In this document: in pieces, positions 33,292 through 41,516 of the stretch
Position numbering within the stretch: the first letter of the stretch is position 1
How the letters are laid out: every line of letters starts with the position of its first letter
Assembly: GCF_022698145.1 (NCBI RefSeq)
Contig: NZ_JALDAX010000018.1
Location: 109,201 to 173,200 of the forward strand
Reading direction: 5' to 3'
DNA length: 64,000 bases
DNA from: Streptomyces spinosisporus
GTDB lineage: Bacteria > Actinomycetota > Actinomycetes > Streptomycetales > Streptomycetaceae
Notes under the pieces: model-generated
Told to the model about the DNA's origin: nothing
Databases searched by the model: none
The model's input: only the letters and a program-made list of their open reading frames with translations
Made by a program: the position numbers and the translations under genes

Positions 33292-34401
33292 TCAGGCCGG
33301 TGGTGCGCCGCCTGCGAGGAGGGCGGCCACCAGTTCTCGTCGGCTACGGACTCCGAACTTGTCGAAGATCCCCGTGATGTGCTCCTGCACCGTGTTGGCG
33401 GAGATGTGCAGGTCGGCAACGATCTCGCGGGTGGAGTGGCCTCTGAGGACGAGGGCCGCCACACGCTGTTGGGCGTTGGTGAGGCCGTGTGCGCTCAGCA
33501 GTATGGAGCTCAGCTCGGTCGGCGGAACGGCTTGGATGACGATGCCGATCAGCGGCCCGGTGGGGCCCTGCAATCGACTGGCATGCACCGAAAGCCAGCG
33601 CCCGGAATGGCCCCGTAGGCGTACGGCGCTGGGCGGAAGGGACATCAGGTCGTCTTCCCGTTCGGCGAGGATCAGCCGGGCCGCGGCCGCATGGAGCGTC
33701 ACGGGCAGCTCGCCGGAGGCAGGCCAGGTGTGGCCGGGGATGTCGGACAGCCATTGCTCTGCCTCCTCGGTCATGGACACCAGAGCGAGGCTGTCGTCGA
33801 GTACGAGGATTCCGGGTGGCGGGGTGTCGGCGGCGGCGAAGGGCGGTGGCGCGCCGATGGCGCCGGCAGTGACCGCCCGACGCAGTCCCTCGGCGAGGTG
33901 CGGGGCGAGGCGGCGGACCAGGCGTACCTCCTCCGCGGAGAAGCCGCCGGGCAAGTCCTCACGGTGCAGGCACAACACACCCCAGCAACGGTTGCCGACC
34001 ATCAGTGCGGCTCGCAGTTCGTCGCCCAGCCCGAGCGGGGCCATCACATCCCGGTAGCGCGCGCTGCTCGCGCGGTCCCAGTCGGTGGCCTGGTCGAGCG
34101 AGGAGACGGGGTCCGCGCTTTCGGCCAGCACGGCGAACTTGTTCACGTCCGGTTGCCCGAACTCGTTCTCCAGGAAGAGCGGCGTCACCGAGCCGAGTGG
34201 TTCCTCCGCCACCGCGGAGGTGAACAGCAACGTCAGCGGGTCGACGGTGGCGAAGAAGGCCGCGTCCACCGGCACGATCGTACGCAGACGGCGTAGGAAG
34301 TCCGCACGGAGCGTGTCCGTGTCCAGACCGGTCCGGCACAGGGCGTGGATGCCCGACACCCGGTGCTCGAGGTGTGCCAGCGAGGCCGCTGCGGCTGCCA
34401 T
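33292..34401 (-). CDS. LuxR-family regulator with a GAF-like sensor domain
   Basis: A 369-residue regulator: a central GAF-like domain (roughly residues 30-170, with LVNRCWGVLCLHRE-like strands) and a C-terminal LuxR HTH of about 60 residues: LTNAQQRVAALVLRGHSTRE then ADLHISANTVQEHITGIF. It follows the SnoaL-like gene by 10 bases, so both are on one transcript. It probably controls its own operon and the divergent gene at 34961 through the palindrome at 34899. Confidence 0.85.
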   Translation of the reverse strand: MAAAAASLAHLEHRVSGIHALCRTGLDTDTLRADFLRRLRTIVPVDAAFFATVDPLTLLFTSAVAEEPLGSVTPLFLENEFGQPDVNKFAVLAESADPVSSLDQATDWDRASSARYRDVMAPLGLGDELRAALMVGNRCWGVLCLHREDLPGGFSAEEVRLVRRLAPHLAEGLRRAVTAGAIGAPPPFAAADTPPPGILVLDDSLALVSMTEEAEQWLSDIPGHTWPASGELPVTLHAAAARLILAEREDDLMSLPPSAVRLRGHSGRWLSVHASRLQGPTGPLIGIVIQAVPPTELSSILLSAHGLTNAQQRVAALVLRGHSTREIVADLHISANTVQEHITGIFDKFGVRSRRELVAALLAGGAPPA

Positions 34402-34411
34402 GCTTTCGACG

Positions 34412-34864
34412 TTACGCCTCGGAGGAAATGATCCCCAGTTGGCGAAGAACGCCGAGTTCGTCGAGCTGGCACCACTGTTCAACGATGCGGTCGCCCCGGA
34501 CTCGGAAGATGTTGATCCCGTGCAGGGTCACGGGGCGGTCCGGACCGTCCTGGGCAGGGGCGGGGACGCCGAGTAGGTCACCTCGTTGGGTTCCGGCCGC
34601 CGCGAAGTGCTCGACGACCAAGTCGCCCTCGGCGATCATCTGGTACGGCTCACTGTGCCAGTCGGGAAAAGCTTCCCGGAACACCGCTCCGGCGGACCGC
34701 ATGCCCTCACGGTCGCCAGGCACTCCGAACGGCGGGTTGTGGTTGACGAAGTCCTCGGCGAGATAGTCGTCGACTGCGCCGAGGTCGCCCTTGGTGAACA
34801 GCGCGTCAATGAACGCGTGCACGATGTCTTTGTTCCTGGTGAGGGTGGTTTCTGCGGTATCCAT
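34412..34864 (-). CDS. SnoaL-like ester cyclase-type protein
   Basis: A 150-residue NTF2-fold protein of the SnoaL/ester cyclase group: NKDIVHAFIDALFTKGDLGA and AEDFVNHNPPFG near the start, EAFPDWHSEPYQMIAEGDLV and IVEQWCQLDELGVLRQLGI later. Such proteins include polyketide cyclases and many stress proteins of unknown function. ATG at 34864. First gene of the LuxR operon. Confidence 0.82.
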   Translation of the reverse strand: MDTAETTLTRNKDIVHAFIDALFTKGDLGAVDDYLAEDFVNHNPPFGVPGDREGMRSAGAVFREAFPDWHSEPYQMIAEGDLVVEHFAAAGTQRGDLLGVPAPAQDGPDRPVTLHGINIFRVRGDRIVEQWCQLDELGVLRQLGIISSEA

Positions 34865-34898
34865 GGCTTCAGTGTTCAACCGTGGGATGCCGGCCGGT

Positions 34899-34916
34899 AC
34901 CCCAGTAATCTGGGGT
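34899..34916. promoter_or_regulatory. 18-bp palindrome in the LuxR/SnoaL divergent region
   Basis: ACCCCAG-TAAT-CTGGGGT is a perfect 7-4-7 dyad between the divergent starts at 34864 and 34961. It is followed by TTTTC on the plus strand, so a short terminator-like hairpin is an alternative, but its position favours an operator for the LuxR protein. Confidence 0.6.
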
Positions 34917-34960
34917 TTTCCGTGCCCGGTGCACATCGCCTGCCATGGGAAAATGCCCAG

Positions 34961-35458
34961 ATGACGCACGACGAGGCACTCAAGCAACTCAGCCGCATAG
35001 CGCGTGAGAGGGCATTCGGAATGCACGTCGGTTCTGACCGCCTCATTCAGGCGGGGGTGGACGCGCTGATCGCCGAAGTCGAGGCCCCGTCCCTCCCCAT
35101 GCTCGCTGGGCTACTGCGCAGCGAGGAACCCGAAGCCCCTGCTCTCTTCGACCAGGTGCTGGAAGAACTGGGGCTGGCCTTCCACCCACCTGCTGACCCC
35201 CGGGCCGCGAAGTGGGCGATGGCTCATTGGATCGCCGGCCAGATCGCGGACGGATCCCTCGATCCCGCTACTGGCACGCACCTCATCTGGGCAGACATCG
35301 CCTACGAACTCGGCTATCCAGGCGACTTGGAGCCACTCGTCCAATGTGCGCACAGTCTGGACGGCTGGGAAGAGAACTGGGACGTCTCCCGTGAACAACT
35401 CAATCAGGAAGCGGTCGCGGCTGCCCGCCAACTGCTGAGCAAACGACCACAGCACTGA
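34961..35458 (+). CDS. Conserved hypothetical protein
   Basis: A 165-residue, largely helical soluble protein (blocks DEALKQLSRIARERAFGM and ATGTHLIWADIAYELGYPG). I do not recognise a family. It has no signal peptide or membrane segment. Divergent from the SnoaL/LuxR operon; its ATG at 34961 has GGGAAAA about 8 bases upstream. Confidence 0.65.
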   Translation: MTHDEALKQLSRIARERAFGMHVGSDRLIQAGVDALIAEVEAPSLPMLAGLLRSEEPEAPALFDQVLEELGLAFHPPADPRAAKWAMAHWIAGQIADGSLDPATGTHLIWADIAYELGYPGDLEPLVQCAHSLDGWEENWDVSREQLNQEAVAAARQLLSKRPQH

Positions 35459-35483
35459 GGCGGCGCCGTGTGGGCGCCGCCTC
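35457..35483. terminator. Strong bidirectional terminator hairpin
   Basis: GAGGCGGCGCC (35457-35467) pairs perfectly with GGCGCCGCCTC (35473-35483) over a 5-base loop. The stem starts in the stop codon of the gene on its left and ends in the stop codon of the convergent gene on its right. Confidence 0.88.
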
Positions 35484-35994
35484 ACCCAGTGGGTTTGATG
35501 CGGAGGACGGCGGTCCTGTCCTGGATGTCGACGACCTTCAGGCTCATGGCGTTGTTGATGGTCGCGGCCGGTCCCTTGCTGCAGCTCAAAGCGACACCGC
35601 CTTTGCCCTGCGACGTCACGCTGCCGCCTCCGGAACATCCCGAGACGCTGTAGCCCGACCCTGTCAGTTCGGCGGCCATGTCGACCTTGTCGGCGTCGAT
35701 CGCCGTCACCTTGATCGGTCCGAGGCCGTACGTTTCCGGCACGGTGACGACGTCTCCCACGGCGACCTTGATTTCGCAGGTTCCGTCGGCGCACGGTCCG
35801 GTTGGCGACGGCGACGGGGCGGCCGTCCGTGTGGGAGCGGACGCCGAGCTGGAGCCGGTCCCGCCGGGTCGACCGTCAGCGGTCGACGCGTCCGAGTTGT
35901 CCGAGGAACACGACGTGAGCGCGGCGAGCACGCACACGGCAACAGCGGCGGGAGCGACTGCGATTGACGTCCTTTTACGCATCATGAATGCCAT
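35482..35994 (-). CDS. Secreted lipoprotein of unknown function
   Basis: A 170-residue lipoprotein: signal with AALTSCSS lipobox, then a low-complexity Ser/Thr/Pro linker (about 35-67) and a small beta-rich domain with three or four cysteines (GPCADGTCEIKV, VSGCSGG, ALSCSKG). No family recognised. Start ATG at 35994 with GGGAGGG about 5 bases upstream. Confidence 0.72.
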   Translation of the reverse strand: MAFMMRKRTSIAVAPAAVAVCVLAALTSCSSDNSDASTADGRPGGTGSSSASAPTRTAAPSPSPTGPCADGTCEIKVAVGDVVTVPETYGLGPIKVTAIDADKVDMAAELTGSGYSVSGCSGGGSVTSQGKGGVALSCSKGPAATINNAMSLKVVDIQDRTAVLRIKPTG

Positions 35995-36110
35995 TGAACC
36001 CTCCCCTGCCGACCTGCCGCCCTGCCGGGTGCGTCCCAGGAAAGCCCTCCGGCATCGACACAAGTGACGGAGACGACCGGCGTTCATAGCCACGGGGCCT
36101 CGGAACCGCC

Positions 36111-36159
36111 TTGTCGGCAGGGTGCCGCACCTCGATATAGTTCCTTCATGGAAGGAACT
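36111..36159 (+). promoter_or_regulatory. MarR promoter and operator over the start codon
   Basis: TTGTCG (36111-36116) and TATAGT (36136-36141), 19 bases apart, place the transcription start at about 36148, the A of the ATG. A perfect dyad AGTTCCTTC-ATG-GAAGGAACT occupies 36139-36159 with the ATG at its centre. Confidence 0.7.
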
Positions 36160-36624
36160 GATTCGGTGTGGGTGATCATCCGGGAACTGCACCGGGCCGC
36201 GCAGCTGCAGCGGCGGGCGGCGGCCGGCTCGCCGATGGGACCGGTTGCGCTGGGACTGCTGAACCTCGCTGCGCAGTCGCCGGTGCCGCCCTCGTACGCC
36301 GCGAAGGAGCTGCAGGTCCCCCCGCAGTCGATCACCCGCGCGGTGGCGGACCTGATGGAAGCCGGGCTGGTACGTCGCGTCGGCAACGCGGCGGACGGAC
36401 GCTCGTACTCGATCGAGCTCACCGACGCCGGTCGGCAAGCCCGCGCGGACTTCCGGCAGCAGCTGTCGGCGGACTTCTCCCGGCTGCTTGCTGACTGGTC
36501 TCAGCAGGAGATCGACACCTTCGCCGGCCAACTCAGCCGCCTGGTCTCCGCCCTGGCCGCCGAAGCCCCGGCGAGCCAGGGCACTGCGCGGACGGCCAAC
36601 CCCTGGCGACAGCCGGAGAAGTGA
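36148..36624 (+). CDS. MarR-family regulator
   Basis: A 158-residue MarR-type winged-helix regulator: VPPSYAAKELQVPPQSITRA (recognition helix), MEAGLVRRVGNAADGRSY (wing) and a C-terminal dimerisation helix. The ATG at 36148 lies on the predicted transcription start, so the mRNA is probably leaderless. It precedes the FAD hydroxylase by 33 bases on the same strand and likely controls it together with itself. Confidence 0.85.
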   Translation: MEGTDSVWVIIRELHRAAQLQRRAAAGSPMGPVALGLLNLAAQSPVPPSYAAKELQVPPQSITRAVADLMEAGLVRRVGNAADGRSYSIELTDAGRQARADFRQQLSADFSRLLADWSQQEIDTFAGQLSRLVSALAAEAPASQGTARTANPWRQPEK

Positions 36625-36657
36625 GAACGAGTCGGTCGAGCACGTGAGGAGAGCAGC

Positions 36658-38265
36658 ATGAGCGAGCAGGACTTCGACGTACTGGTCGTCGGGGGCGGAC
36701 TGGTGGGTCTGGCGGCAGGGGCGTTCCTGGCGCAGCAGGGTGTCGACGTGACCGTGGCCGAACGGCATCGTGAGACGTCCCGGCATCCCAAGGCGCGTCT
36801 GGTCAACGTCAGGTCGATGGAGCTGTATCGGGCCTTGGGCGTCGACGATGAGATCCGCGCCGCGGGCGAGCCGAGCGCCGGTTTCGTGGTGGCCGACAAC
36901 CTCGCCGGACTGCACGAGTCCTGGATCGCACCGCCGGAGGAAGCGGTGTCCGAGGAGGGTCTGAGTCCGGTGGTTCCGTTCTCCTGCGATCAGCAGCGCA
37001 TCGAGCCGATCCTGCGCAAGCGAGCCGTCGCCCTGGGCGCCAGGGTGCTGTTCGACACCGAGGTCGGTGACATCGCCCAGCACTCCGACGGCATCACCGC
37101 TCGCCTGCGTAGGCCAGATGGCGAGCGCACGGTCCGAGCCCGGTTCCTCGTCGCGTCGGACGGTGCCCGCGGCGGCATTCGGGACTCGCTGGGAATCGGC
37201 CTGGTGGGCGAGGCGGTGCCTGGCACCGCGGTCAGTGCACTGTTCCGCGCCGACCTCGAACCCGCCCTGCACGGCCGGTGGGTCGATGCACTCCTGGCGC
37301 GCGACGCCGGAGCCTTCCTGTTCGCCCGTGGGGACAAAGCCGACCGCACCTGGCAGCTGGGCACTCACCTGCGCGCGGGCTGGCCCACGGACGACCCGGA
37401 CAGCTTGGCCCCGCATATCGTGCCGGTCATTCGCGCCGCCACCGGCCTGCCCGATCTCACCCCCGAGATCGAGAGCGTGCAGACCTGGACCACCGGCGCG
37501 TACACCGCCGAACGCTTCCGCCACGAACGGATCTTCCTCGCCGGGGACGCCGCCCACCAGATGCCGCCCTACGGCGGTTTCGGCGGCAACACCGGCGTCC
37601 AGGACGCCCACAATCTCGCCTGGAAGCTGGCCGCCGTCTGCCGCGGTGACGCCTCGGAAGCCCTGCTCGACACCTACGACACCGAACGCGCCCCACTCGC
37701 GGCTCTCACCGTCGCCCAGGCGCTGCTGCGCTCACGCAAAACGCCCGGCCAACCGGCCCCTGCCGAACAGCTCGACGCCACGACACTGGCTCTCGGATTC
37801 CGCTACCAACTCGCCCACGCCCAGGCGCCGGACGGGGCTACGACTGTCGAGGACCCGGCCGCCCCGAGTGGAAGGCCAGGCACCCGCGCACCCCACATAG
37901 CCCTCCACCGCGGCCCCGCCAGCAACACGCTGGACCTGCTCGACCCCACCGCATTCACCTTCGTCGCCGATGCCACCAGCCACACCGCGGCCGCCCTGAA
38001 CCACAATCCGATCCCCGGTCTCCGCGTCCGCACCGTCGACACCACCGGCATCGAGGCCCGCCACCGGCAACGTTGGGAGCACGCCTACGGCGGCCCGCAT
38101 TGCGACGGCGTCCTCGTCCGCCCGGATCACGTCATCATCTGGCGCGCACCGAAGAGCGAGAGGGACCCTCATACCCACGTCCACGAGGCGATCCGCCACG
38201 CCCTCCGCCCCGACGCCTCCCCGCTCCAACCGAAGTTGAGGGACGGCGCCACCGCGCGTCGATAG
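36658..38265 (+). CDS. FAD-dependent aromatic hydroxylase (PheA/TetX-type)
   Basis: A 535-residue class A flavoprotein monooxygenase, resembling polyketide hydroxylases such as the RdmE/PgaE group. FAD-binding GGGLVGLAAGAFLAQQG at the start, a DG-type motif in VASDGARGGIRDSLG, and GDAAHQMPPYGGFGGNTGVQ for the flavin ribityl contact. The C-terminal third has a thioredoxin-like tail typical of aromatic hydroxylases. It likely oxidises a phenolic compound sensed by the upstream MarR protein. Confidence 0.88.
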   Translation: MSEQDFDVLVVGGGLVGLAAGAFLAQQGVDVTVAERHRETSRHPKARLVNVRSMELYRALGVDDEIRAAGEPSAGFVVADNLAGLHESWIAPPEEAVSEEGLSPVVPFSCDQQRIEPILRKRAVALGARVLFDTEVGDIAQHSDGITARLRRPDGERTVRARFLVASDGARGGIRDSLGIGLVGEAVPGTAVSALFRADLEPALHGRWVDALLARDAGAFLFARGDKADRTWQLGTHLRAGWPTDDPDSLAPHIVPVIRAATGLPDLTPEIESVQTWTTGAYTAERFRHERIFLAGDAAHQMPPYGGFGGNTGVQDAHNLAWKLAAVCRGDASEALLDTYDTERAPLAALTVAQALLRSRKTPGQPAPAEQLDATTLALGFRYQLAHAQAPDGATTVEDPAAPSGRPGTRAPHIALHRGPASNTLDLLDPTAFTFVADATSHTAAALNHNPIPGLRVRTVDTTGIEARHRQRWEHAYGGPHCDGVLVRPDHVIIWRAPKSERDPHTHVHEAIRHALRPDASPLQPKLRDGATARR

Positions 38266-38354
38266 GTCATGCATGCATTTCATTTCTGGGGTCGACCGTC
38301 GGCTCGCTCGAATAGGCGGAATTCTCCAGCTCTCGGACAAAATTGCAGTTGTGT

Positions 38355-38933
38355 TTATCCGTGCAAAGTCGGCCGGTAGATGAGTTCCTGCGTGCGGCCG
38401 TCGAACGTTCGGCTTTCGATCAGCTCGAGGTCGAAGTCGGCTGCGCCTTCAAAGACCCGGTCGGTCCCGGTCCGGCCGCTGATCACAGGGAAGAGCGTCA
38501 CCTGAACGAAGTCGACGAGTCCTGCCGCCATCAGTGCCCGGTTCAGCGACAGGCTGCCGTGCGAGCGCAGCGGCACCTTGGACTCCTCCTTGAGCCGGGC
38601 GACGACATCGACGGCGTCGCCGGCCACGACAGTCACGTCCGGCCAGGCGAGGGGGCCTGCGAGCGTCGTCGACACCACCGTTGTCGGCATGTGCCGCATC
38701 CGGGAGTTCACCGGGTCGAGGTCGCCGTCCGGGATCGGGCCCAGCAGTTCCACGAACTCCCGAAAGGTGTTGGCCCCGAGAACCATCCGCTGTTCTTCGC
38801 TGACCACGGCAAGGCGGTTGTGGAGGAACTCAGGGCCGTGTTTTCCCCAGTAGCCACCCCAGTCGCCGTCGGGGCCGTAGGAGCCGTAGCCGTCGAGCGT
38901 GGAAAAGACGTCCCAGGTGTAGACAGCGGTCAT
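38355..38933 (-). CDS. Dihydrofolate reductase-like (RibD C-terminal) protein
   Basis: A 192-residue RibD-C/DHFR-like reductase of the common actinobacterial orphan type: YTWDVFSTLDGYGSYG, VVSEEQRMVLGANTFREF and LKEESKVPLRSHGSLSLNRA. Function in folate metabolism is not implied; these usually act as NADP-dependent reductases of unknown substrate. Convergent with the FAD hydroxylase. Confidence 0.85.
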   Translation of the reverse strand: MTAVYTWDVFSTLDGYGSYGPDGDWGGYWGKHGPEFLHNRLAVVSEEQRMVLGANTFREFVELLGPIPDGDLDPVNSRMRHMPTTVVSTTLAGPLAWPDVTVVAGDAVDVVARLKEESKVPLRSHGSLSLNRALMAAGLVDFVQVTLFPVISGRTGTDRVFEGAADFDLELIESRTFDGRTQELIYRPTLHG

Positions 38934-39132
38934 GGTGGTCTCCTCACGTGCGGTTGATGGTGTGCCGTGGATACAGCCGCCCCTTCATCCCCGTTGCGCT
39001 CCCGATGCCGGAAGATTGCGGCTTTCGAAGGAACGATCTATTGCTCGTACGTGTCGTGACGCTCAAAGTCCGCACAAAAACGTAGCATGCCGCGTGATTC
39101 TGATCGAGAAAATCCAACACGAGGAGGCGTAA

Positions 39133-39567
39133 GTGATTAAGGGGTTCAAGAACTTCTTGATGCGCGGAGATGTCATCGTCGTAGCTGTGGGCCTGATTGT
39201 CGCTCTGGCCTTCAGTACCTTGATCAAGGCATTTACCGACTTCGTGATCAACCCCATCATCGCGCGCGCTCAGGGAAGCCGCTCCGTCGGACTGGGGTGG
39301 CAGCTCGGTCAAGGAGGCAACAAGGCCACGTACCTTGACATCGGCTCATTCATCTCGGCACTCATCTATTTCATCATCTTCATGGCTGTCGTCTACTTCC
39401 TCATCGTCGTGCCCTACAAGCACTATTCGGCGCGACGTGGAGCGACGGTCTTCGGTGAGCCGGGGCCGGTGAAGACGTGCGCTGCCTGCCTTTCCGAAGA
39501 CCTGCCGGCCGCCGCCACCAAGTGCCGCCACTGCGGCACCGAGCAACCGCCAGTGGCGAGGGTGTAG
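39133..39567 (+). CDS. mscL: MscL mechanosensitive channel with C-terminal zinc ribbon
   Basis: A 144-residue MscL relative: the N-terminus FKNFLMRGDVIVVAVGLIVA forms the first TM helix, ISALIYFIIFMAVVYFLIVV the second, so this is the pore-forming channel that opens under membrane tension. The C-terminal cytosolic end carries a CxxC...CxxC zinc ribbon (CAACLSED and KCRHCGTE), which typical E. coli MscL lacks. The GTG at 39133 follows GAGGAGG by a short gap. No obvious operon partner. Confidence 0.88.
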   Translation: MIKGFKNFLMRGDVIVVAVGLIVALAFSTLIKAFTDFVINPIIARAQGSRSVGLGWQLGQGGNKATYLDIGSFISALIYFIIFMAVVYFLIVVPYKHYSARRGATVFGEPGPVKTCAACLSEDLPAAATKCRHCGTEQPPVARV

Positions 39568-39615
39568 GTCACGACGTACGCAGGAGCTCGCCAGTCCGTG
39601 ACGGGCAGGAACCGG

Positions 39616-40560
39616 CTATTTGCTCTGCAGCGTCCCCATCGGGTTGGCGTCTTCCTCCAAGGCTTTGACCGCCGCCTTCCAGTCGGCGTCCTCGCCTCGA
39701 AGGACGCTGTGGAGGAAGGCCGTGGTGAGGTGCTGTATCAGGGCGACGCGCTCGGGCGACTCGTCGGTCGTCTCGGTGACTTGATAGCCGGTGATGCCAC
39801 CGAGCGAGTGCTCCGCCTCGAACAACGTGAGCAGACTCTTCGGCGCCGGGCTGTAGATGTAGGGGTCGATGAACCAGTCCGGTCCGCGCGTGGACAGTTG
39901 GGACTGGTCCTTGTCCCCGGCGACGATGAGCGCCGGGGTGGTCATGGTGTCGAAGGACGGCTTCATGAAGGGGAAGTGCTCCGCGGCGAACGGCGTCAGC
40001 TCATCCCCCAGGCCGGTCAGGGCGAGCAACACACCTGCCTTCACGCGCGCGTCGGACATGTCCTCGCCGGGTTTCCCGTCGGAGTCGAGCACGCGCGCGC
40101 CCAGCAGCGTGCTCGTCGTCTGGGCTCCCCAGGAGTGACCGGCGACGGCAATACGGTCGTGGTCGACGCGTCCGGCCAACCCCGGTACGGATGCCTCCAG
40201 AACGTCGAGTCCGTCCAGCACGCGCGTGATGTCCTCGATGCGAAAGCGCCAGATCGCCGGTGTTCGGGGGTCCTCGGCGGGGATGTTGAGCGTCCGCGAG
40301 TCGAGGTGGGTGGGCTGTATGACCACGAAGCCGTGCGCGGCCCAGTGGTCCGCCAGCGGGGCGTAACCGCTCATGGACCCGCCGAAGCCGTGCGAGAAGA
40401 CGATGACGGGCAGGTCTCCGCCCGTCGCGGGGGCGGACACCCGGATCTGGAGGTCCTCGCCCCGGCCGCCGGAGGCGGGCAGGACGAGGGGCATCGCGGA
40501 GATCACCTTGCCGGGCACATTCGCGATCTTGTGTGCGTGCGCGGTCGTTGAGTCGGACAT
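39616..40560 (-). CDS. Alpha/beta hydrolase (chlorophyllase/PET-hydrolase-like)
   Basis: A 314-residue alpha/beta hydrolase with an FSHGFGGSMSGYAPL oxyanion loop, VAGHSWGAQTTSTLLG nucleophile elbow, a catalytic Asp in IVAGDKDQS and His in FEAEHSLGG. Resembles chlorophyllase-like and dienelactone hydrolase-type enzymes. Cytosolic. GGAAGG precedes the ATG at 40560 by 6 bases. Divergent from the TetR at 40793, which probably represses it. Confidence 0.85.
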   Translation of the reverse strand: MSDSTTAHAHKIANVPGKVISAMPLVLPASGGRGEDLQIRVSAPATGGDLPVIVFSHGFGGSMSGYAPLADHWAAHGFVVIQPTHLDSRTLNIPAEDPRTPAIWRFRIEDITRVLDGLDVLEASVPGLAGRVDHDRIAVAGHSWGAQTTSTLLGARVLDSDGKPGEDMSDARVKAGVLLALTGLGDELTPFAAEHFPFMKPSFDTMTTPALIVAGDKDQSQLSTRGPDWFIDPYIYSPAPKSLLTLFEAEHSLGGITGYQVTETTDESPERVALIQHLTTAFLHSVLRGEDADWKAAVKALEEDANPMGTLQSK

Positions 40561-40584
40561 GTAGAGCCTTCCGGTCAGTGCCTT

Positions 40585-40655
40585 GGCACTCTTCGCTGGC
40601 ACTCTTCGCTTCGTAAGAGCCGGGCGGTCGATGGCAATGGCCACTGCAGTGGCCA
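40585..40655. repeat. 13-bp tandem pair and 18-bp palindrome in a divergent promoter region
   Basis: GGCACTCTTCGCT occurs twice (40585-40597, 40598-40610), followed by a perfect palindrome TGGCCACTGCAGTGGCCA (40638-40655). They lie close to the hydrolase start at 40560, on its promoter side. Confidence 0.6.
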
Positions 40656-40717
40656 CGGGAGTGGCAGTGGCAGGCGAAACCGGCCTGGCCGGTCGCCACC
40701 CGGTCTGTCATCATCGA

Positions 40718-40765
40718 CGAAACGGAACGTCGCTCCGCCACGATACGGAACACCATTCCGTTTCG
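40718..40765. promoter_or_regulatory. TetR operator region upstream of TetR B
   Basis: CGAAACGGAA (40718-40727) and TTCCGTTTCG (40756-40765) are perfect 10-bp inverted copies. A tighter dyad ACGGAA-CACCA-TTCCGT occupies 40745-40761. The half-site AAACGGA matches that of the TetR module at 31.8 kb. Confidence 0.75.
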
Positions 40766-40792
40766 CAAGGCGGTCAGGGAAGGAGTGCCGCG

Positions 40793-41386
40793 GTGAACGA
40801 CAGCGGCAAGGGGGCGGGGAGCTCAGCGCAGTCGAGGCGCAAGGACGCCCGCCGCAACCAGCAGACCCTGCTGGACGCGGCCGCCGCGGTCTTCGTCGCC
40901 TCGGGCGTGGACGCGCCGGTACGCGACATCGCCGCCAAGGCCGGCGTCGGGGTGGGCACGATCTACCGCCACTTCCCCACCCGCGCGGACCTCGTCATCG
41001 CCGTCTACCGGCACCAGGTCGAGGCCTGCGCCGAGGCCGGCCCGGCCCTGCTGGCAGCCGGCCCGACTCCCCATGCCGCCTTGGCGCGCTGGGTCGACCT
41101 CTTCGTCGACTTCCTCGTCACCAAGCACGGATTGGCCGCCGCGATGCAGGGGGACGGCGCCGGCTTCGAGAAACTGCACGCCCACTTCCTCGAACGTCTC
41201 CTGCCGGTGTGCGCCCAACTCCTCGACGCCGCGGCCGCGTCCGGGGAGATCAAGTCCGACCTCGACGCCTACCACCTCATGCGCGGCATCGGAAACCTCT
41301 GCATCGGCGCGGAGAGCGACCCGCAGTACGAGGCACGCCGACTGGTCGCAGTGCTCGTAGCAGGACTGCGTCAGCCGGGCGTCTGA
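40793..41386 (+). CDS. TetR-family regulator B
   Basis: A 197-residue TetR regulator; HTH in VRDIAAKAGVGVGTIYRHF and PTRADLVIAVYRHQV. Almost the same recognition region as TetR A at 31191 (GVGIATLYRHFPTRESLV against GVGVGTIYRHFPTRADLV). The GTG at 40793 has AGGGAAGGAG upstream. Divergent from the alpha/beta hydrolase at 39616. Confidence 0.88.
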   Translation: MNDSGKGAGSSAQSRRKDARRNQQTLLDAAAAVFVASGVDAPVRDIAAKAGVGVGTIYRHFPTRADLVIAVYRHQVEACAEAGPALLAAGPTPHAALARWVDLFVDFLVTKHGLAAAMQGDGAGFEKLHAHFLERLLPVCAQLLDAAAASGEIKSDLDAYHLMRGIGNLCIGAESDPQYEARRLVAVLVAGLRQPGV

Positions 41387-41396
41387 CCTTCTCCGG

Positions 41397-41444
41397 TCAG
41401 TGACGAGGGCAGGGGCCTGCTCAGTGACGAGGGCAGGGGTCTGC
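41397..41444. repeat. 24-bp direct tandem duplication
   Basis: Two copies (41397-41420, 41421-41444) differ at one base. They lie between the convergent TetR and HxlR genes and appear to be a recent slippage event. Confidence 0.75.
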
Positions 41445-41488
41445 CGGAGTCAGGCCGACAGGAGATCGCACCGGCACCTTGCCACCTC

Positions 41489-41516
41489 GGGCGCGCCGAT
41501 CAGCTTCGGCGCGCCC
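41489..41516. terminator. Hairpin at the HxlR 3' end
   Basis: GGGCGCGCCG (41489-41498) pairs perfectly with CGGCGCGCCC (41507-41516) over an 8-base loop; the loop contains the HxlR stop codon. Confidence 0.8.
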
